DNA from: an uncultured Ignavibacteria bacterium
Lineage (GTDB): Bacteria; Bacteroidota; Ignavibacteria; SZUA-365
Length of the DNA stretch: 64,000 nucleotides
Reading direction: 5' to 3'
Assembly (NCBI GenBank): GCA_913061095.1
Contig: CAJXVM010000008.1
Coordinates: 1-64,000, forward strand
The notes under the pieces are model-generated. The model saw nothing but the letters and a program-made list of their open reading frames with translations, was not told where the DNA came from and ran no database searches. The position numbers and the translations under genes are program-made. Below are positions 26,163 to 33,661 of the stretch, one piece after another. Every line of letters starts with the position of its first letter. The first letter of the stretch is position 1.

Positions 26163-27100
26163 GATATTCTCCTTGAGACCGAACGATCCGATGGGATGGA
26201 AGATGAAACGATGCGCAGCGCCCCGGGAAGGACAAGCACATGGAAGGTGTCGGTGGGATCGGAAAGCTCCCCGTCACCGAGATACGGCACGGGGACATCG
26301 GTCTGGACGCGGAGCGAATGATCCTGCCAGCAGCGGATGTCCGTACAGTCGATATGCCGCTCGCGCAGCACTTCGGTGACGAGGCGGAGGAGCCCGAGGC
26401 GTCCGTTGCGACCACTGACCATGCATACGTCGAAGAGTCCGTCGTCATTACGCGCGGAAGGCGCGATGGGGAAATACCCGCCGAGCAGGCGCTGGTTGCT
26501 GATCATGAGCAGTGGTGAAGACACTTCTTCGCTCCACCCTTCCGCCGCGATCTGCATCCGGCTGCAGTGGCTGGACTGACGCAGCAGCGTTCGCACGGCG
26601 GCCAGCGGGTATAACGAAGAGCCGAATGCGCCGCGCCGGGCAGTGCTTCCACCCCGTGTCCGCATGTGCGCGGCCATCCCCGCAACACTGGCGCACAGCC
26701 CCAGTCCCCCGTCGGTCGCATAGCGCCAGCCGTTGACGTCGATCAGGTCAACGCGTTTCCGTCCGCCGCGCAGGATGTCGCGGCAGACATCCTGCAAACC
26801 TCGTGCGCAGCCATTCTGCTGCGCGAAATCATTCGCCGATCCCGCCGGCAGCACGGCCAGCGCTGCACTGCCGTCCACCATGCCGTTGATCACCGCGTTC
26901 AGCGTTCCGTCACCGCCCGCGGCGAGAATGACATCGGCACCGTCGCGCACGGCGTCGCGCACGTGTTCCGTCGCTTCCTCCCCGGAACGGGGCATATGCG
27001 CATTCACGAGAGCGCCGTTCAGCTGCACACGCAGCTGGGGAAGCAGGCGGTCGGCGATTCCTCTGCCGGCATTGGGATTCAGGATGGCAACGACATTCAT
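26159..27100 (-). CDS. Diacylglycerol-kinase-family lipid kinase (YegS/BmrU-like)
   Basis: A 313-aa protein starting at ATG 27100, preceded by GAGGAGG, 10 bases after the upstream stop. The frame is open further upstream only as a shadow of the SDR gene. Motifs: N-P-N-A-G-R-G (8-14), ILAAGGDGTLNAVINGM (nucleotide-binding GGDGT at 62-66) and LPAGSANDFA (84-93), then the C-terminal beta-sandwich (DVNGWRYATDGGLGLCASVAG). Family members phosphorylate diacylglycerol, sphingoid bases or related lipids using ATP. Overlaps the UbiA-like gene by 4 bases. The lipid substrate is not determinable from sequence. Confidence 0.8.
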   Translation of the reverse strand: MNVVAILNPNAGRGIADRLLPQLRVQLNGALVNAHMPRSGEEATEHVRDAVRDGADVILAAGGDGTLNAVINGMVDGSAALAVLPAGSANDFAQQNGCARGLQDVCRDILRGGRKRVDLIDVNGWRYATDGGLGLCASVAGMAAHMRTRGGSTARRGAFGSSLYPLAAVRTLLRQSSHCSRMQIAAEGWSEEVSSPLLMISNQRLLGGYFPIAPSARNDDGLFDVCMVSGRNGRLGLLRLVTEVLRERHIDCTDIRCWQDHSLRVQTDVPVPYLGDGELSDPTDTFHVLVLPGALRIVSSSIPSDRSVSRRIS

Positions 27101-27110
27101 GACATCCTCC

Positions 27111-28235
27111 TCACGCCGCGAGCGCGAAGCGGCGGCCCCAGGCGGAGTCGACGGCGAAGCGCAGAATGGTGGAGATATACTGTGTAAACGGACGCAGAGC
27201 GATACCGCTGCCGCGAAGCAGATCCCGCGCGCCGGTATCATCGAAGGTCCGGTTGATGGCGAGGTACGGCGCAAACTGCGCGAGTGTCGCGACGAGCGCC
27301 CGTTCACCCGCACCGGTGATATCCGTGAAGTTAAATTTCCGGGGAGAGACGAATTCCACCCTGGCCGTGTCGACGCTTCTGCCTGAACGCAGTGCGCCAC
27401 GCACGATATCCCCCACGGTGCTGGAAGCTGCGCCGCCCGCAGTGAGATGCAGGGTGCGCCCGATACTGGCACCGTCATCGAACAGCAGGTGGCAGATGGC
27501 GCGGCTGACGTAATCCACGGGAACAACGTCCAGCGGCGTGTGCTCCTCACATGGGAGGAAGCGCACCAGGTTGCGCACAATGAGACGGAGCGGCGCATAG
27601 AGCGCCTTGAATGCGTTGGTTCGTCCGCTGTGCTCATCACCGACGATGATGCTGGGTCGCAGGATACTCGCGGGCAGATCCCGCATGGCCGCGCGCACGT
27701 GCTGTTCAGCTTCGAATTTGCTCTGCTCATAGGTGTTGGAAAAGCGCGGTGTGATATCCTCATCTTCATATATCACGCCGTCACGGCTTCCGCAGACATA
27801 CGCGGTGCTCACGTAGGTGAAGCGCTTCAGACCTCCACGCTCCATCACATCACGCGCGATCCGCAACAGCTGTCTCGTGCCATCCACGTTGACCCGCCGC
27901 GCCTCGTCGAGCTGAAGATCAAAGCGCACATCGGATGCCGCATGTACGATATGGGTGACAGCACTGCGAAGCCGCTGCCGGATATCCGGGGTGAGACCAC
28001 AGTCCTGCCTGGTGATATCACCACAGAGTACGCGAACACGCTCCCAGGAGGATGCGGGCAGACGTGCTCCCTCGAGCAGCTCAACCGCCCTGCGCAGTCG
28101 CGCCCGGGCAGTATCAGGGCTGCTTCCACGAACCAGGGCCCAGACCTTCAGGTCTGTGTCCCCCGCCAGCAGTCTGCGGAGAACATCGGCCCCGACGAGT
28201 CCAGTTCCTCCGGTAAGCAATACGTTCTGTGCCAT
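27111..28235 (-). CDS. Fatty-acyl-reductase/thioester-reductase-like SDR
   Basis: A 374-aa extended SDR, first gene of the operon. ATG 28235 follows AGGAGA. The Rossmann motif is T-G-G-T-G-L-V-G (8-15) and the active-site pair is Y169-x3-K173 (TYEQSKFEAE), with upstream Ser-Thr in VSTAYVCG. The spacing and the GDIT, VHAASDVRFD and RPSIIVGDEHSG stretches resemble the NAD_binding_4 (male-sterility / thioester-reductase) group, which reduces acyl thioesters to aldehydes or alcohols. It could supply an alkyl chain or reduce a lipid keto group. The precise substrate is unknown. Confidence 0.7.
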   Translation of the reverse strand: MAQNVLLTGGTGLVGADVLRRLLAGDTDLKVWALVRGSSPDTARARLRRAVELLEGARLPASSWERVRVLCGDITRQDCGLTPDIRQRLRSAVTHIVHAASDVRFDLQLDEARRVNVDGTRQLLRIARDVMERGGLKRFTYVSTAYVCGSRDGVIYEDEDITPRFSNTYEQSKFEAEQHVRAAMRDLPASILRPSIIVGDEHSGRTNAFKALYAPLRLIVRNLVRFLPCEEHTPLDVVPVDYVSRAICHLLFDDGASIGRTLHLTAGGAASSTVGDIVRGALRSGRSVDTARVEFVSPRKFNFTDITGAGERALVATLAQFAPYLAINRTFDDTGARDLLRGSGIALRPFTQYISTILRFAVDSAWGRRFALAA

Positions 28236-28299
28236 GTCGGTCTCCTGTCGCTGTTCATTCGCATGATACGTTCTACAGCCGGAGCCGATGTCATGGTTC

Positions 28300-28317
28300 T
28301 GTCAAAGCGTTGTCAAA
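28300..28317 (-). promoter_or_regulatory. Possible tandem -35 elements upstream of the lipid operon
   Basis: On the - strand TTTGACA occurs twice, 11 bases apart (complement TGTCAAA at 28300-28306 and 28311-28317), 65-80 bases before the operon's first ATG. These could be alternative -35 boxes or a direct-repeat operator. No strong -10 is evident. Confidence 0.35.
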
Positions 28318-28333
28318 TCCCCCAGAACACAGT

Positions 28334-28367
28334 CCGCCCCGCACTCTCGAATCGAAAGGCGGGGCGG
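28334..28367 (-). terminator. GC-rich hairpin downstream of the carbonic anhydrase gene
   Basis: CCGCCCCGC (28334-28342) pairs perfectly with GCGGGGCGG (28359-28367) around a 16-base loop, starting 29 bases after the stop at 28396. No T run follows, so intrinsic termination is uncertain. Confidence 0.45.
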
Positions 28368-28395
28368 CGCGAACGGTCTTTGTCTGTCGAGTCCC

Positions 28396-29127
28396 TTAAT
28401 CGAGCAGCGTCACAGACCCGTCATGCAGATTGTAGTAGCCGCCGGCGAGCATGATTTTCCCTTCCTCTTCCAGCTGGCGTACAATCGCGCTGCGGCTGCG
28501 GATATCTTCGATCGTCAGTTCAACGTTGTTCTTGATGACTCCCGTCAGGTACTCCTTGTTCGCGGCATCGCGCTCACCTTCGGTTTTTTCGATAGCGGGC
28601 TCGATCTGTGCGAGGAGATGGTCAACGTTCTCACTGCCGACGTCGAGCTGATCCACGGCCGACTTCACGGCACCGCAGGATTCATGTCCCAGCACCATCA
28701 CCAGCTTCGAGCCGGCAACGCCCACGGCGTACTCGATACTTCCGAGGAGATCCTCATCCTCGATGTTGCCCGCGACACGGGCGACGAACACATCACCGAC
28801 GCCCTGGTCGAACACCATTTCGACGGGCACGCGCGAATCGACGCAGGAGAGAATGATGGCCTTCGGGTACTGTCCGTCGGTCGTGGCCGCCACCTGCGCG
28901 GGGAGATCGCGTGCGGTCAGGTCATTCTGCATGTACCGCTGGTTCCCCGCCATCAGATCATCGAGCACCGCCTGAGGGGTCATGGCTCCCTGATCGGTTG
29001 CGGTCATGACTGTGGAGGTCATTTCCTCTGACTGCTCTTGCTCACTGGTTTCCTGCGCCGGCTGATTGCAGGCGGCAAGGAGGATAATAGCCAGCAGCGG
29101 CACCGCTGCGAGAAGAGTTTTATTCAT
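28396..29127 (-). CDS. Beta-class carbonic anhydrase, lipoprotein
   Basis: A 243-aa protein. ATG 29127 is preferred, with GAGGTGG upstream and an immediate lipoprotein signal (lipobox LLAAC, Cys20); in-frame codons further upstream lack a ribosome site. After a Glu/Ser-rich linker comes a beta-carbonic anhydrase domain with zinc ligands Cys95, His148 and Cys151 and the Asp97-Arg99 dyad (CVDSRVP, GHESCGA). It interconverts CO2 and bicarbonate, here presumably at the periplasmic face or in the outer membrane, where it could help CO2 uptake or pH control. Neighbours do not reveal a pathway. Confidence 0.9.
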   Translation of the reverse strand: MNKTLLAAVPLLAIILLAACNQPAQETSEQEQSEEMTSTVMTATDQGAMTPQAVLDDLMAGNQRYMQNDLTARDLPAQVAATTDGQYPKAIILSCVDSRVPVEMVFDQGVGDVFVARVAGNIEDEDLLGSIEYAVGVAGSKLVMVLGHESCGAVKSAVDQLDVGSENVDHLLAQIEPAIEKTEGERDAANKEYLTGVIKNNVELTIEDIRSRSAIVRQLEEEGKIMLAGGYYNLHDGSVTLLD

Positions 29128-29340
29128 AGTCCACCTCGTAACATTGTTATACGTTTGAAGCGGCGATGTGCGGCTTGTTGCGCACAAAGCGGCGCTCCTG
29201 ATTAGACAAAACTGCAACACAGAATTATGGAGCAAATAATAACATGGATTCTGGATAAAAAGTTGCCGCTGAGATGCGAAAACCTTGATGTGACATGCAG
29301 ATGGATTTCACCGACTCTGCCAGCAGGCGGTGGCTCCGGT

Positions 29341-29390
29341 GGGATATGCGGGTGGAGGCGCCTGCGGGATATGCGGCTGGTGGCGTCTGC
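29341..29390. repeat. Two-copy 25-base tandem repeat
   Basis: GGGATATGCGG starts at 29341 and again at 29366; the 25-base units differ at three positions and end GCCTGC or GTCTGC. A partial third copy (GGGAGACG) follows. Confidence 0.75.
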
Positions 29391-29428
29391 GGGAGACGTC
29401 AAATGCTGGAAAAGCGGGAGAATACGTG

Positions 29429-29468
29429 TTTTAGGATATCCTAAAAAATATTTTAGGATGTCCTAAAA
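29429..29468. promoter_or_regulatory. Twin DtxR/MntR-like operator palindromes
   Basis: TTTTAGGATATCCTAAAA (29429-29446) is a perfect 18-base palindrome. TTTTAGGATGTCCTAAAA (29451-29468) is the same with one change. Centres are 22 bases apart, about two helical turns. The half-site TTTAGG..CCTAAA fits the metal-responsive DtxR/IdeR/MntR operator pattern as I know it. The nearest gene transcribed away from it is the carbonic anhydrase, ~300 bases down the - strand. No regulator gene is in the window, so both target and factor are inferred. Confidence 0.5.
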
Positions 29469-29628
29469 CCACGTTTCATGCCATTTTGGCAGTTCGCAAA
29501 GAATATTGTGCCAATTCAGCATATGGGGGACGCAATTATGAGCCGTCTGACCGGGATGCAAAGCCGGGTGCGGACCCATGATTAAGGGAAAAAATCCAGT
29601 TCCATGACGACTCAGCGAGACAGAGGGA

Positions 29629-30186
29629 TTACCCGTAGGCGTATTCGGCGAGGATGAGGGCGCGTTTGCTGCGAGGATCATAGATGAGGACGAGATATTC
29701 GAACTGACTATCATCGCGCAGTTTGAGCGAGGATTGCCGAATCTCGGAATGGAATAGACGCACACCTGCGGGGAGACGAAGCATTTCGTTCGTGTACGAT
29801 TTCTGGGCATTCCTGAGCCAGCCGGCCACCGGATCACCGGCGGATGGGAGCGCATCGGGCACTTCCTGGAGATGCAGAACGGAGACGAGGCGGACGATTT
29901 CGCCTTCTGCAGCCGGGAACTGTGCGAGTCCCATCCGCGAACGCGGATCCATGGCGACGGAGAGATCCTTCCCTCCCGCATCCGCGCGCATGAGAAGTTC
30001 GTTGATGTGCCGGGCGAGTCCCGCCCTGCTGCTGCACCCGGTCAGGAGGACAGGAGCTGAAGCGACTATGATAAGCATGAGCACGACAATGACCTGCGGG
30101 ACCAGGTGCTGCATCCGGAACCCGGGTACAAATCGGACAGGACGGCAACGCTGGTGAGCGGGAGCGGTGGTGCGAGGCTGATTCAT
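29629..30186 (-). CDS. Small lipoprotein, unknown function
   Basis: Up to 185 aa. A lipoprotein signal (VVLMLIIVASAPVLLTGC) precedes a mixed alpha/beta domain of ~135 residues (ARHINELLMRADAGGKDLSVAMDP.., EYLVLIYDPRSKRALILAEYAYG). The start is uncertain: ATG 30186, 30114 and 30078 all lack a clear ribosome site, and the last two leave a more normal signal length. No family recognised. Confidence 0.6.
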   Translation of the reverse strand: MNQPRTTAPAHQRCRPVRFVPGFRMQHLVPQVIVVLMLIIVASAPVLLTGCSSRAGLARHINELLMRADAGGKDLSVAMDPRSRMGLAQFPAAEGEIVRLVSVLHLQEVPDALPSAGDPVAGWLRNAQKSYTNEMLRLPAGVRLFHSEIRQSSLKLRDDSQFEYLVLIYDPRSKRALILAEYAYG

Positions 30187-30529
30187 GACTCAAAGTAGAG
30201 ATACGGGGGGTGGTTTTCAAGTGGTGGTCGATCCGGGTCCGGCCCCATGCTTACGCATGGGGTTAGCGCATCCGGCAGACTGCTCTGTGCTTCACGTTCC
30301 TGCACACCCTCCAGATCGCACTCCCCCTCCTGCTCGCGCATCTGCTCACGCTCGTGCTCGTGCGCCTGCTCGCCCATCCAATCTTAAAAGCATGTAAGTC
30401 AATCGTAATCTGGCTTTAATGGACGATTCAGTCCCCTGTAAGGTGCCGCCTCTAGATTGGTATGCGAAGGTTCGAATGTCTCGGACCCTGGAGGAAAGTA
30501 GATCCGAGCATAATTCAAAAGGAGGAAGT
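30187..30529. other. Intergenic region with hairpin and low-complexity stretch
   Basis: CCCCATGC (30243-30250) pairs with GCATGGGG (30255-30262) across TTAC. A low-complexity run built from CTCGTG/CTCGCG-type hexamers lies at ~30330-30378. No gene is supported. The promoter of the protease gene probably lies at its right end. Confidence 0.45.
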
Positions 30530-32227
30530 ATGGCACGGAAGCTTACAGAAAAAAGGTTGCTGTTGCGCATTGCGATCGTATTCGCACTGCTCAGTTTCAG
30601 TCATGAAGGACTCACGGCGGCGGATCAAGTGTTACCGGGCGATTCCGGTGATGAGATGGTGTTGTATGCGGATGATCCCCGCGTTGTGCACACGATGGAG
30701 GTACAGAATCATTACACTCCATATTTCATGGATATTCCTGGAGTGATTGGAACCGGTACCGGCATGACAGAGACCGGGGAACCGGCGATCCTCGTGTTTA
30801 CTACAAGGGAACTCGGCCCCCAGGTCATCCCTGTGGAACTCGAGGGACTCCCAGTGATCGAAAGGGTATCCGGAGAAACAACGTTGCTCGGAAACGGCGA
30901 TAAAAACGAACGCGGTGCGCTCAGAAGCGGTACCGGCCAGGAAAATACCATTGATGCCGTTGCGACAAGGTATTCCCGTCCCGTTCCCATCGGTGTTTCC
31001 ACCAGCAACTGGAATGAATGCGCCGCGGGTACGATCGGTGTCCGCGTCAGAAATGGCAATAACGTCTACGTCCTCTCATGTAATCATGTATTCGCGCGCT
31101 TGAATTACGCGAGCAGTGGTGAAAAAATCGTACAGCCGGGACGCGGTGACGTCAGCTGCGCCCAGAACACCGCTGATGAAATCGGTACGCTCGCTGATTA
31201 TGAACCAATCGTGTATGGAACGTCTGGCAACAATATCATGGATGCGGCGCTGGTCAGCACCAATACAAATCTCGTTGATGCAAGTACCCCATTATCAGAT
31301 GGCTACGGCGCACCCAACAGAACCACTGCGACAGCCTATATCGGTATGGATGTCCAAAAATATGGTCGCACAACAGGACTTACACAGGGGGAAGTCGTCG
31401 CAATCAATTTCAATTGTACCGTCCCGTATCCTGCCGGCCCCAGTCTGTTTAACAGTCAGATTGTTGTGCAACCCAAAAAGAAGAATTCGGATTTCGCGGG
31501 GAGTGGTGATTCCGGAGCACTGGTGGTGACGGACGATAATAGTGTGAATCCGGTCGGCATGCTCTTCGCCAGCAGCGGATCATACATCTATGTTTCACCG
31601 ATCGATCCGATTCTCTCCCGCTTCAACGTGGAGATTGATGACGGCACTCCGAACATTAATCCCGTCGAGCTGGTGTCCTTCTCGGGAGCTATGGTCGGCC
31701 AGGATGTGCAGCTGAAATGGCACACGGCGACGGAAGTCGAAAATTTCGGCTTCTTCGTGCAGCGTTCCACGGATAAAAAGACCTGGACGGATATCGACAT
31801 GATTCCGGGCGCGGGAACGGTGAACACGCCGCGCTCCTACCGCTATACCGACGCCGGCATCGCACGGAAATTCGCCGGACAGACGCTGTACTACCGTCTC
31901 CTGCAGCTCGACCGTGACGGCACGGAAGACTTTTCATCCATTCTCACAATCGAAAACACGCCTGCACCGGCAAGCATGCAGGTCTATCCGCATCCGGTGC
32001 GCAGCAACGCCACCGTGCAGCTGCAGCTCAATCAGCCCGCGGAAGGACACCTGCACGTGTACGACGCGTCTGGCAGGCGGCTGGATATCCTCACGCATTC
32101 TCTGCCCCTCGTGCAGGGGACGCATATTGTTCCTCTCTCTCTCTCCTCGGTGTCTCCGGGATACTATTTCCTGGAGTTTGAAAGCGCGGGAACCGTGGTG
32201 CGCAAGCGCATCCTGGTGGTCCGCTGA
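30530..32227 (+). CDS. Secreted trypsin-like serine protease with T9SS tail
   Basis: A 565-aa exported protein. ATG 30530 follows AAGGAGGAAGT. The signal peptide ends near LTAA. A chymotrypsin-fold domain (~150-375) shows a plausible triad: His186 (SCNHVF), Asp238 (NIMDAALV) and Ser328 (GSGDSGALVV), spaced as in Nal1-like/trypsin-like peptidases. An Fn3-like domain follows (~385-475, VELVSFSGAMVGQDVQLKWHTATEVENFGFFVQRS), then a T9SS type A tail (VYPHPVRSNATVQLQL.., GYYFLEFESAG..RKRILVVR). It is expected to be exported through the outer membrane and to cut extracellular proteins. The next gene may be co-transcribed. Confidence 0.85.
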   Translation: MARKLTEKRLLLRIAIVFALLSFSHEGLTAADQVLPGDSGDEMVLYADDPRVVHTMEVQNHYTPYFMDIPGVIGTGTGMTETGEPAILVFTTRELGPQVIPVELEGLPVIERVSGETTLLGNGDKNERGALRSGTGQENTIDAVATRYSRPVPIGVSTSNWNECAAGTIGVRVRNGNNVYVLSCNHVFARLNYASSGEKIVQPGRGDVSCAQNTADEIGTLADYEPIVYGTSGNNIMDAALVSTNTNLVDASTPLSDGYGAPNRTTATAYIGMDVQKYGRTTGLTQGEVVAINFNCTVPYPAGPSLFNSQIVVQPKKKNSDFAGSGDSGALVVTDDNSVNPVGMLFASSGSYIYVSPIDPILSRFNVEIDDGTPNINPVELVSFSGAMVGQDVQLKWHTATEVENFGFFVQRSTDKKTWTDIDMIPGAGTVNTPRSYRYTDAGIARKFAGQTLYYRLLQLDRDGTEDFSSILTIENTPAPASMQVYPHPVRSNATVQLQLNQPAEGHLHVYDASGRRLDILTHSLPLVQGTHIVPLSLSSVSPGYYFLEFESAGTVVRKRILVVR

Positions 32228-32285
32228 TCGCCGGTGGGGAGGGAGAAAAACCGATTACGTCTGCCAACTACAAGAGGAACAGATC

Positions 32286-33230
32286 ATGCCGTATACAGAT
32301 CTCTATCGAGCACGCATTCCGATCACGGCGAGGGAAGCATCCGCGCTGGCGCGCTTCGCCCTCCTGCTGATCATCCTTCTGCTGATCCCGGTCCTGCTGT
32401 TCGGGCAGCTCACGGTCTCATCCCCCAGCTTCGCATCGCTGAACATCATCCCCGATATCAAGGGCGATGACACCGGCGGAGAAGCCGCAAACACCGGGGC
32501 AAAAAGGGCCAATCGCCGCAGCGATGCCGGGGAAGCGCACAGCAAGGCACAACCGGCCGCGATTTTGTCCCCTGCATTGAACACCGTGGCACTCAGCACG
32601 ACCGCCATAGACCTGCGGAACATCACATCATCAATTGAACGCTTCTCCCGGCACGCGCCTTCAACACGGCAGCGCGCGGACCTGCATACGTTCTCCGGCG
32701 CTCGCATCCGCGACGTCATCGAGCTGAGATGGAACACGGTTTCGGCACGCGACATCGCCGGATTCGAAATCGAGCGCCGGACACAACGCACCGGCAGATG
32801 GGAGCACATCGGATTCCTGCGTCCCTCTGACAAATCGGAAAACGAGTACGCATTTCTCGATCGGCTTTCGGGAAGCGGTGTGATGTACTACCGCCTCCGC
32901 CAGGTGCGCATGGACGGCAGCACCACCGTCTCCCCCATCGTCCGTGTGACGCCGGAAGACGTTCTCGCGTCATACAGTGTGTGGAAACACTCGACGGACG
33001 CGTTCAGGGATTACGGCACCGTCTCGTTCGGCCTGCGCCGAACAGCGAAGGTCAAGCTGACGCTGCTCGACCGTTTTGGCAGCACTGTCAGAACCATCCT
33101 TGATCACAAGCCGATGGAGGAAGGACATCATGTCATCCCCTTCGGCACCGGCGACCTCGCACCCGGGATGTATATCCTGCGCATTCACACGGACGACCGC
33201 ATCACAAACCTGATCTTTCTCCATTCCTGA
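32286..33230 (+). CDS. Exported protein with Fn3-like and T9SS-like domains
   Basis: A 314-aa protein. ATG 32286 has AGAGGAAC upstream. An N-terminal hydrophobic segment (ALLLIILLLIPVLLFGQ, ~25-41) may be a long signal peptide or anchor. An Fn3-like domain occupies ~120-215 (IELRWNTVSARDIAGFEIERR.., YYRLRQVRMDGSTTVSP). The last ~85 residues resemble a divergent T9SS tail (SFGLRRTAKVKLTLLDRFGSTVR.., LAPGMYILRIHTDDRITNLIFLHS). It shares the Fn3-plus-tail layout with the protease 58 bases upstream and may be its partner. Confidence 0.7.
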   Translation: MPYTDLYRARIPITAREASALARFALLLIILLLIPVLLFGQLTVSSPSFASLNIIPDIKGDDTGGEAANTGAKRANRRSDAGEAHSKAQPAAILSPALNTVALSTTAIDLRNITSSIERFSRHAPSTRQRADLHTFSGARIRDVIELRWNTVSARDIAGFEIERRTQRTGRWEHIGFLRPSDKSENEYAFLDRLSGSGVMYYRLRQVRMDGSTTVSPIVRVTPEDVLASYSVWKHSTDAFRDYGTVSFGLRRTAKVKLTLLDRFGSTVRTILDHKPMEEGHHVIPFGTGDLAPGMYILRIHTDDRITNLIFLHS

Positions 33231-33323
33231 ACAGGCCGGATTTCTCCAACACTGCAGTGGCCGCATAACCCGCCGGGTCCTCCTCCTGTCCCGGCGGGTT
33301 TGTATTCCCACCCATTGCATTAC

Positions 33324-33399
33324 CCCGTTCTCCGTATTCCTGCCCGTTCTCCGTATTCCTGCCCGTTCTCCGTATTCCTGCCCGTTCTCCGTATTCCTG
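33324..33399. repeat. Four perfect 19-base tandem repeats
   Basis: CCCGTTCTCCGTATTCCTG repeated four times without change at 33324, 33343, 33362 and 33381. No spacers are present, so this is not a CRISPR array. It lies 64 bases upstream of the -35 element of the following operon. Confidence 0.95.
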
Positions 33400-33462
33400 C
33401 CTGAGACCGCCGGCTTTGCCGCAGTCCTCCGCACCCTCCTCCCCGCTTCGTATTCTCTCCGC

Positions 33463-33490
33463 TTGACATTGTTCCAGGGTCTTGTATATT
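33463..33490 (+). promoter_or_regulatory. Strong sigma-70-like promoter
   Basis: TTGACA (33463-33468), a 16-base spacer and TATATT (33485-33490). It would start transcription near 33497, ~165 bases before the HMG-CoA synthase ATG. Confidence 0.6.
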
Positions 33491-33661
33491 CCGATTCGTA
33501 TCTCCATTTCTCTGCACGTCCATGCAACGACCGGCGACCGGCCTGGTGATGTCACGCGTTCAGCAGTGAAGCAGCTCCAACGTCCATGTCTTCGGAAATC
33601 CGTCTGCAGCCGGTGAATTCGGAGTGCATCACGTGCGATCACTCAAGCAAGGAGGCGCGTC

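Larger units (their letters stand above)
29128..29628. other. Intergenic region with repeat and operator-like palindromes
   Basis: About 500 bases with no credible gene; short frames on both strands lack ribosome sites and protein-like composition. Contents worth noting are the 25-base tandem repeat (29341-29390) and twin palindromes (29429-29468), annotated separately. Confidence 0.6.
33231..33661 (+). other. Intergenic region upstream of the HMG-CoA synthase operon
   Basis: Contains a GC-rich region after the previous stop, the 19-base tandem repeat and a strong promoter (both annotated separately), and a ~165-base leader. I see no riboswitch-like structure or gene in the leader. Confidence 0.5.

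Noticed and set aside
25311-26321. 336-codon + strand frame opposite the UbiA gene
   Set aside because: Composition is extremely Arg/Gln-rich without a core; it is a shadow of the membrane protein gene.
27101-27769. N-terminal extension of the lipid kinase
   Set aside because: The extension lies over the SDR gene in another frame, is Ser/Arg-rich, and the ribosome site and family start fit ATG 27100.
27447-28454. 335-codon + strand frame opposite the SDR
   Set aside because: The SDR on the other strand has full Rossmann and catalytic motifs and a ribosome site.
29202-29466. Small frames in the palindrome-containing spacer (- 29202-29402 and + 29227-29466)
   Set aside because: They have no ribosome site, and the + frame owes its Gly-rich middle to the 25-base repeat.
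33324-33399. CRISPR array
   Set aside because: The 19-base units are directly adjacent with no spacers and there are no cas genes.
33202-33642. Frames on the - strand across the 19-base repeat
   Set aside because: The translated repeats (GRNTEN-like) come from the DNA repeat in successive frames; there is no start signal.
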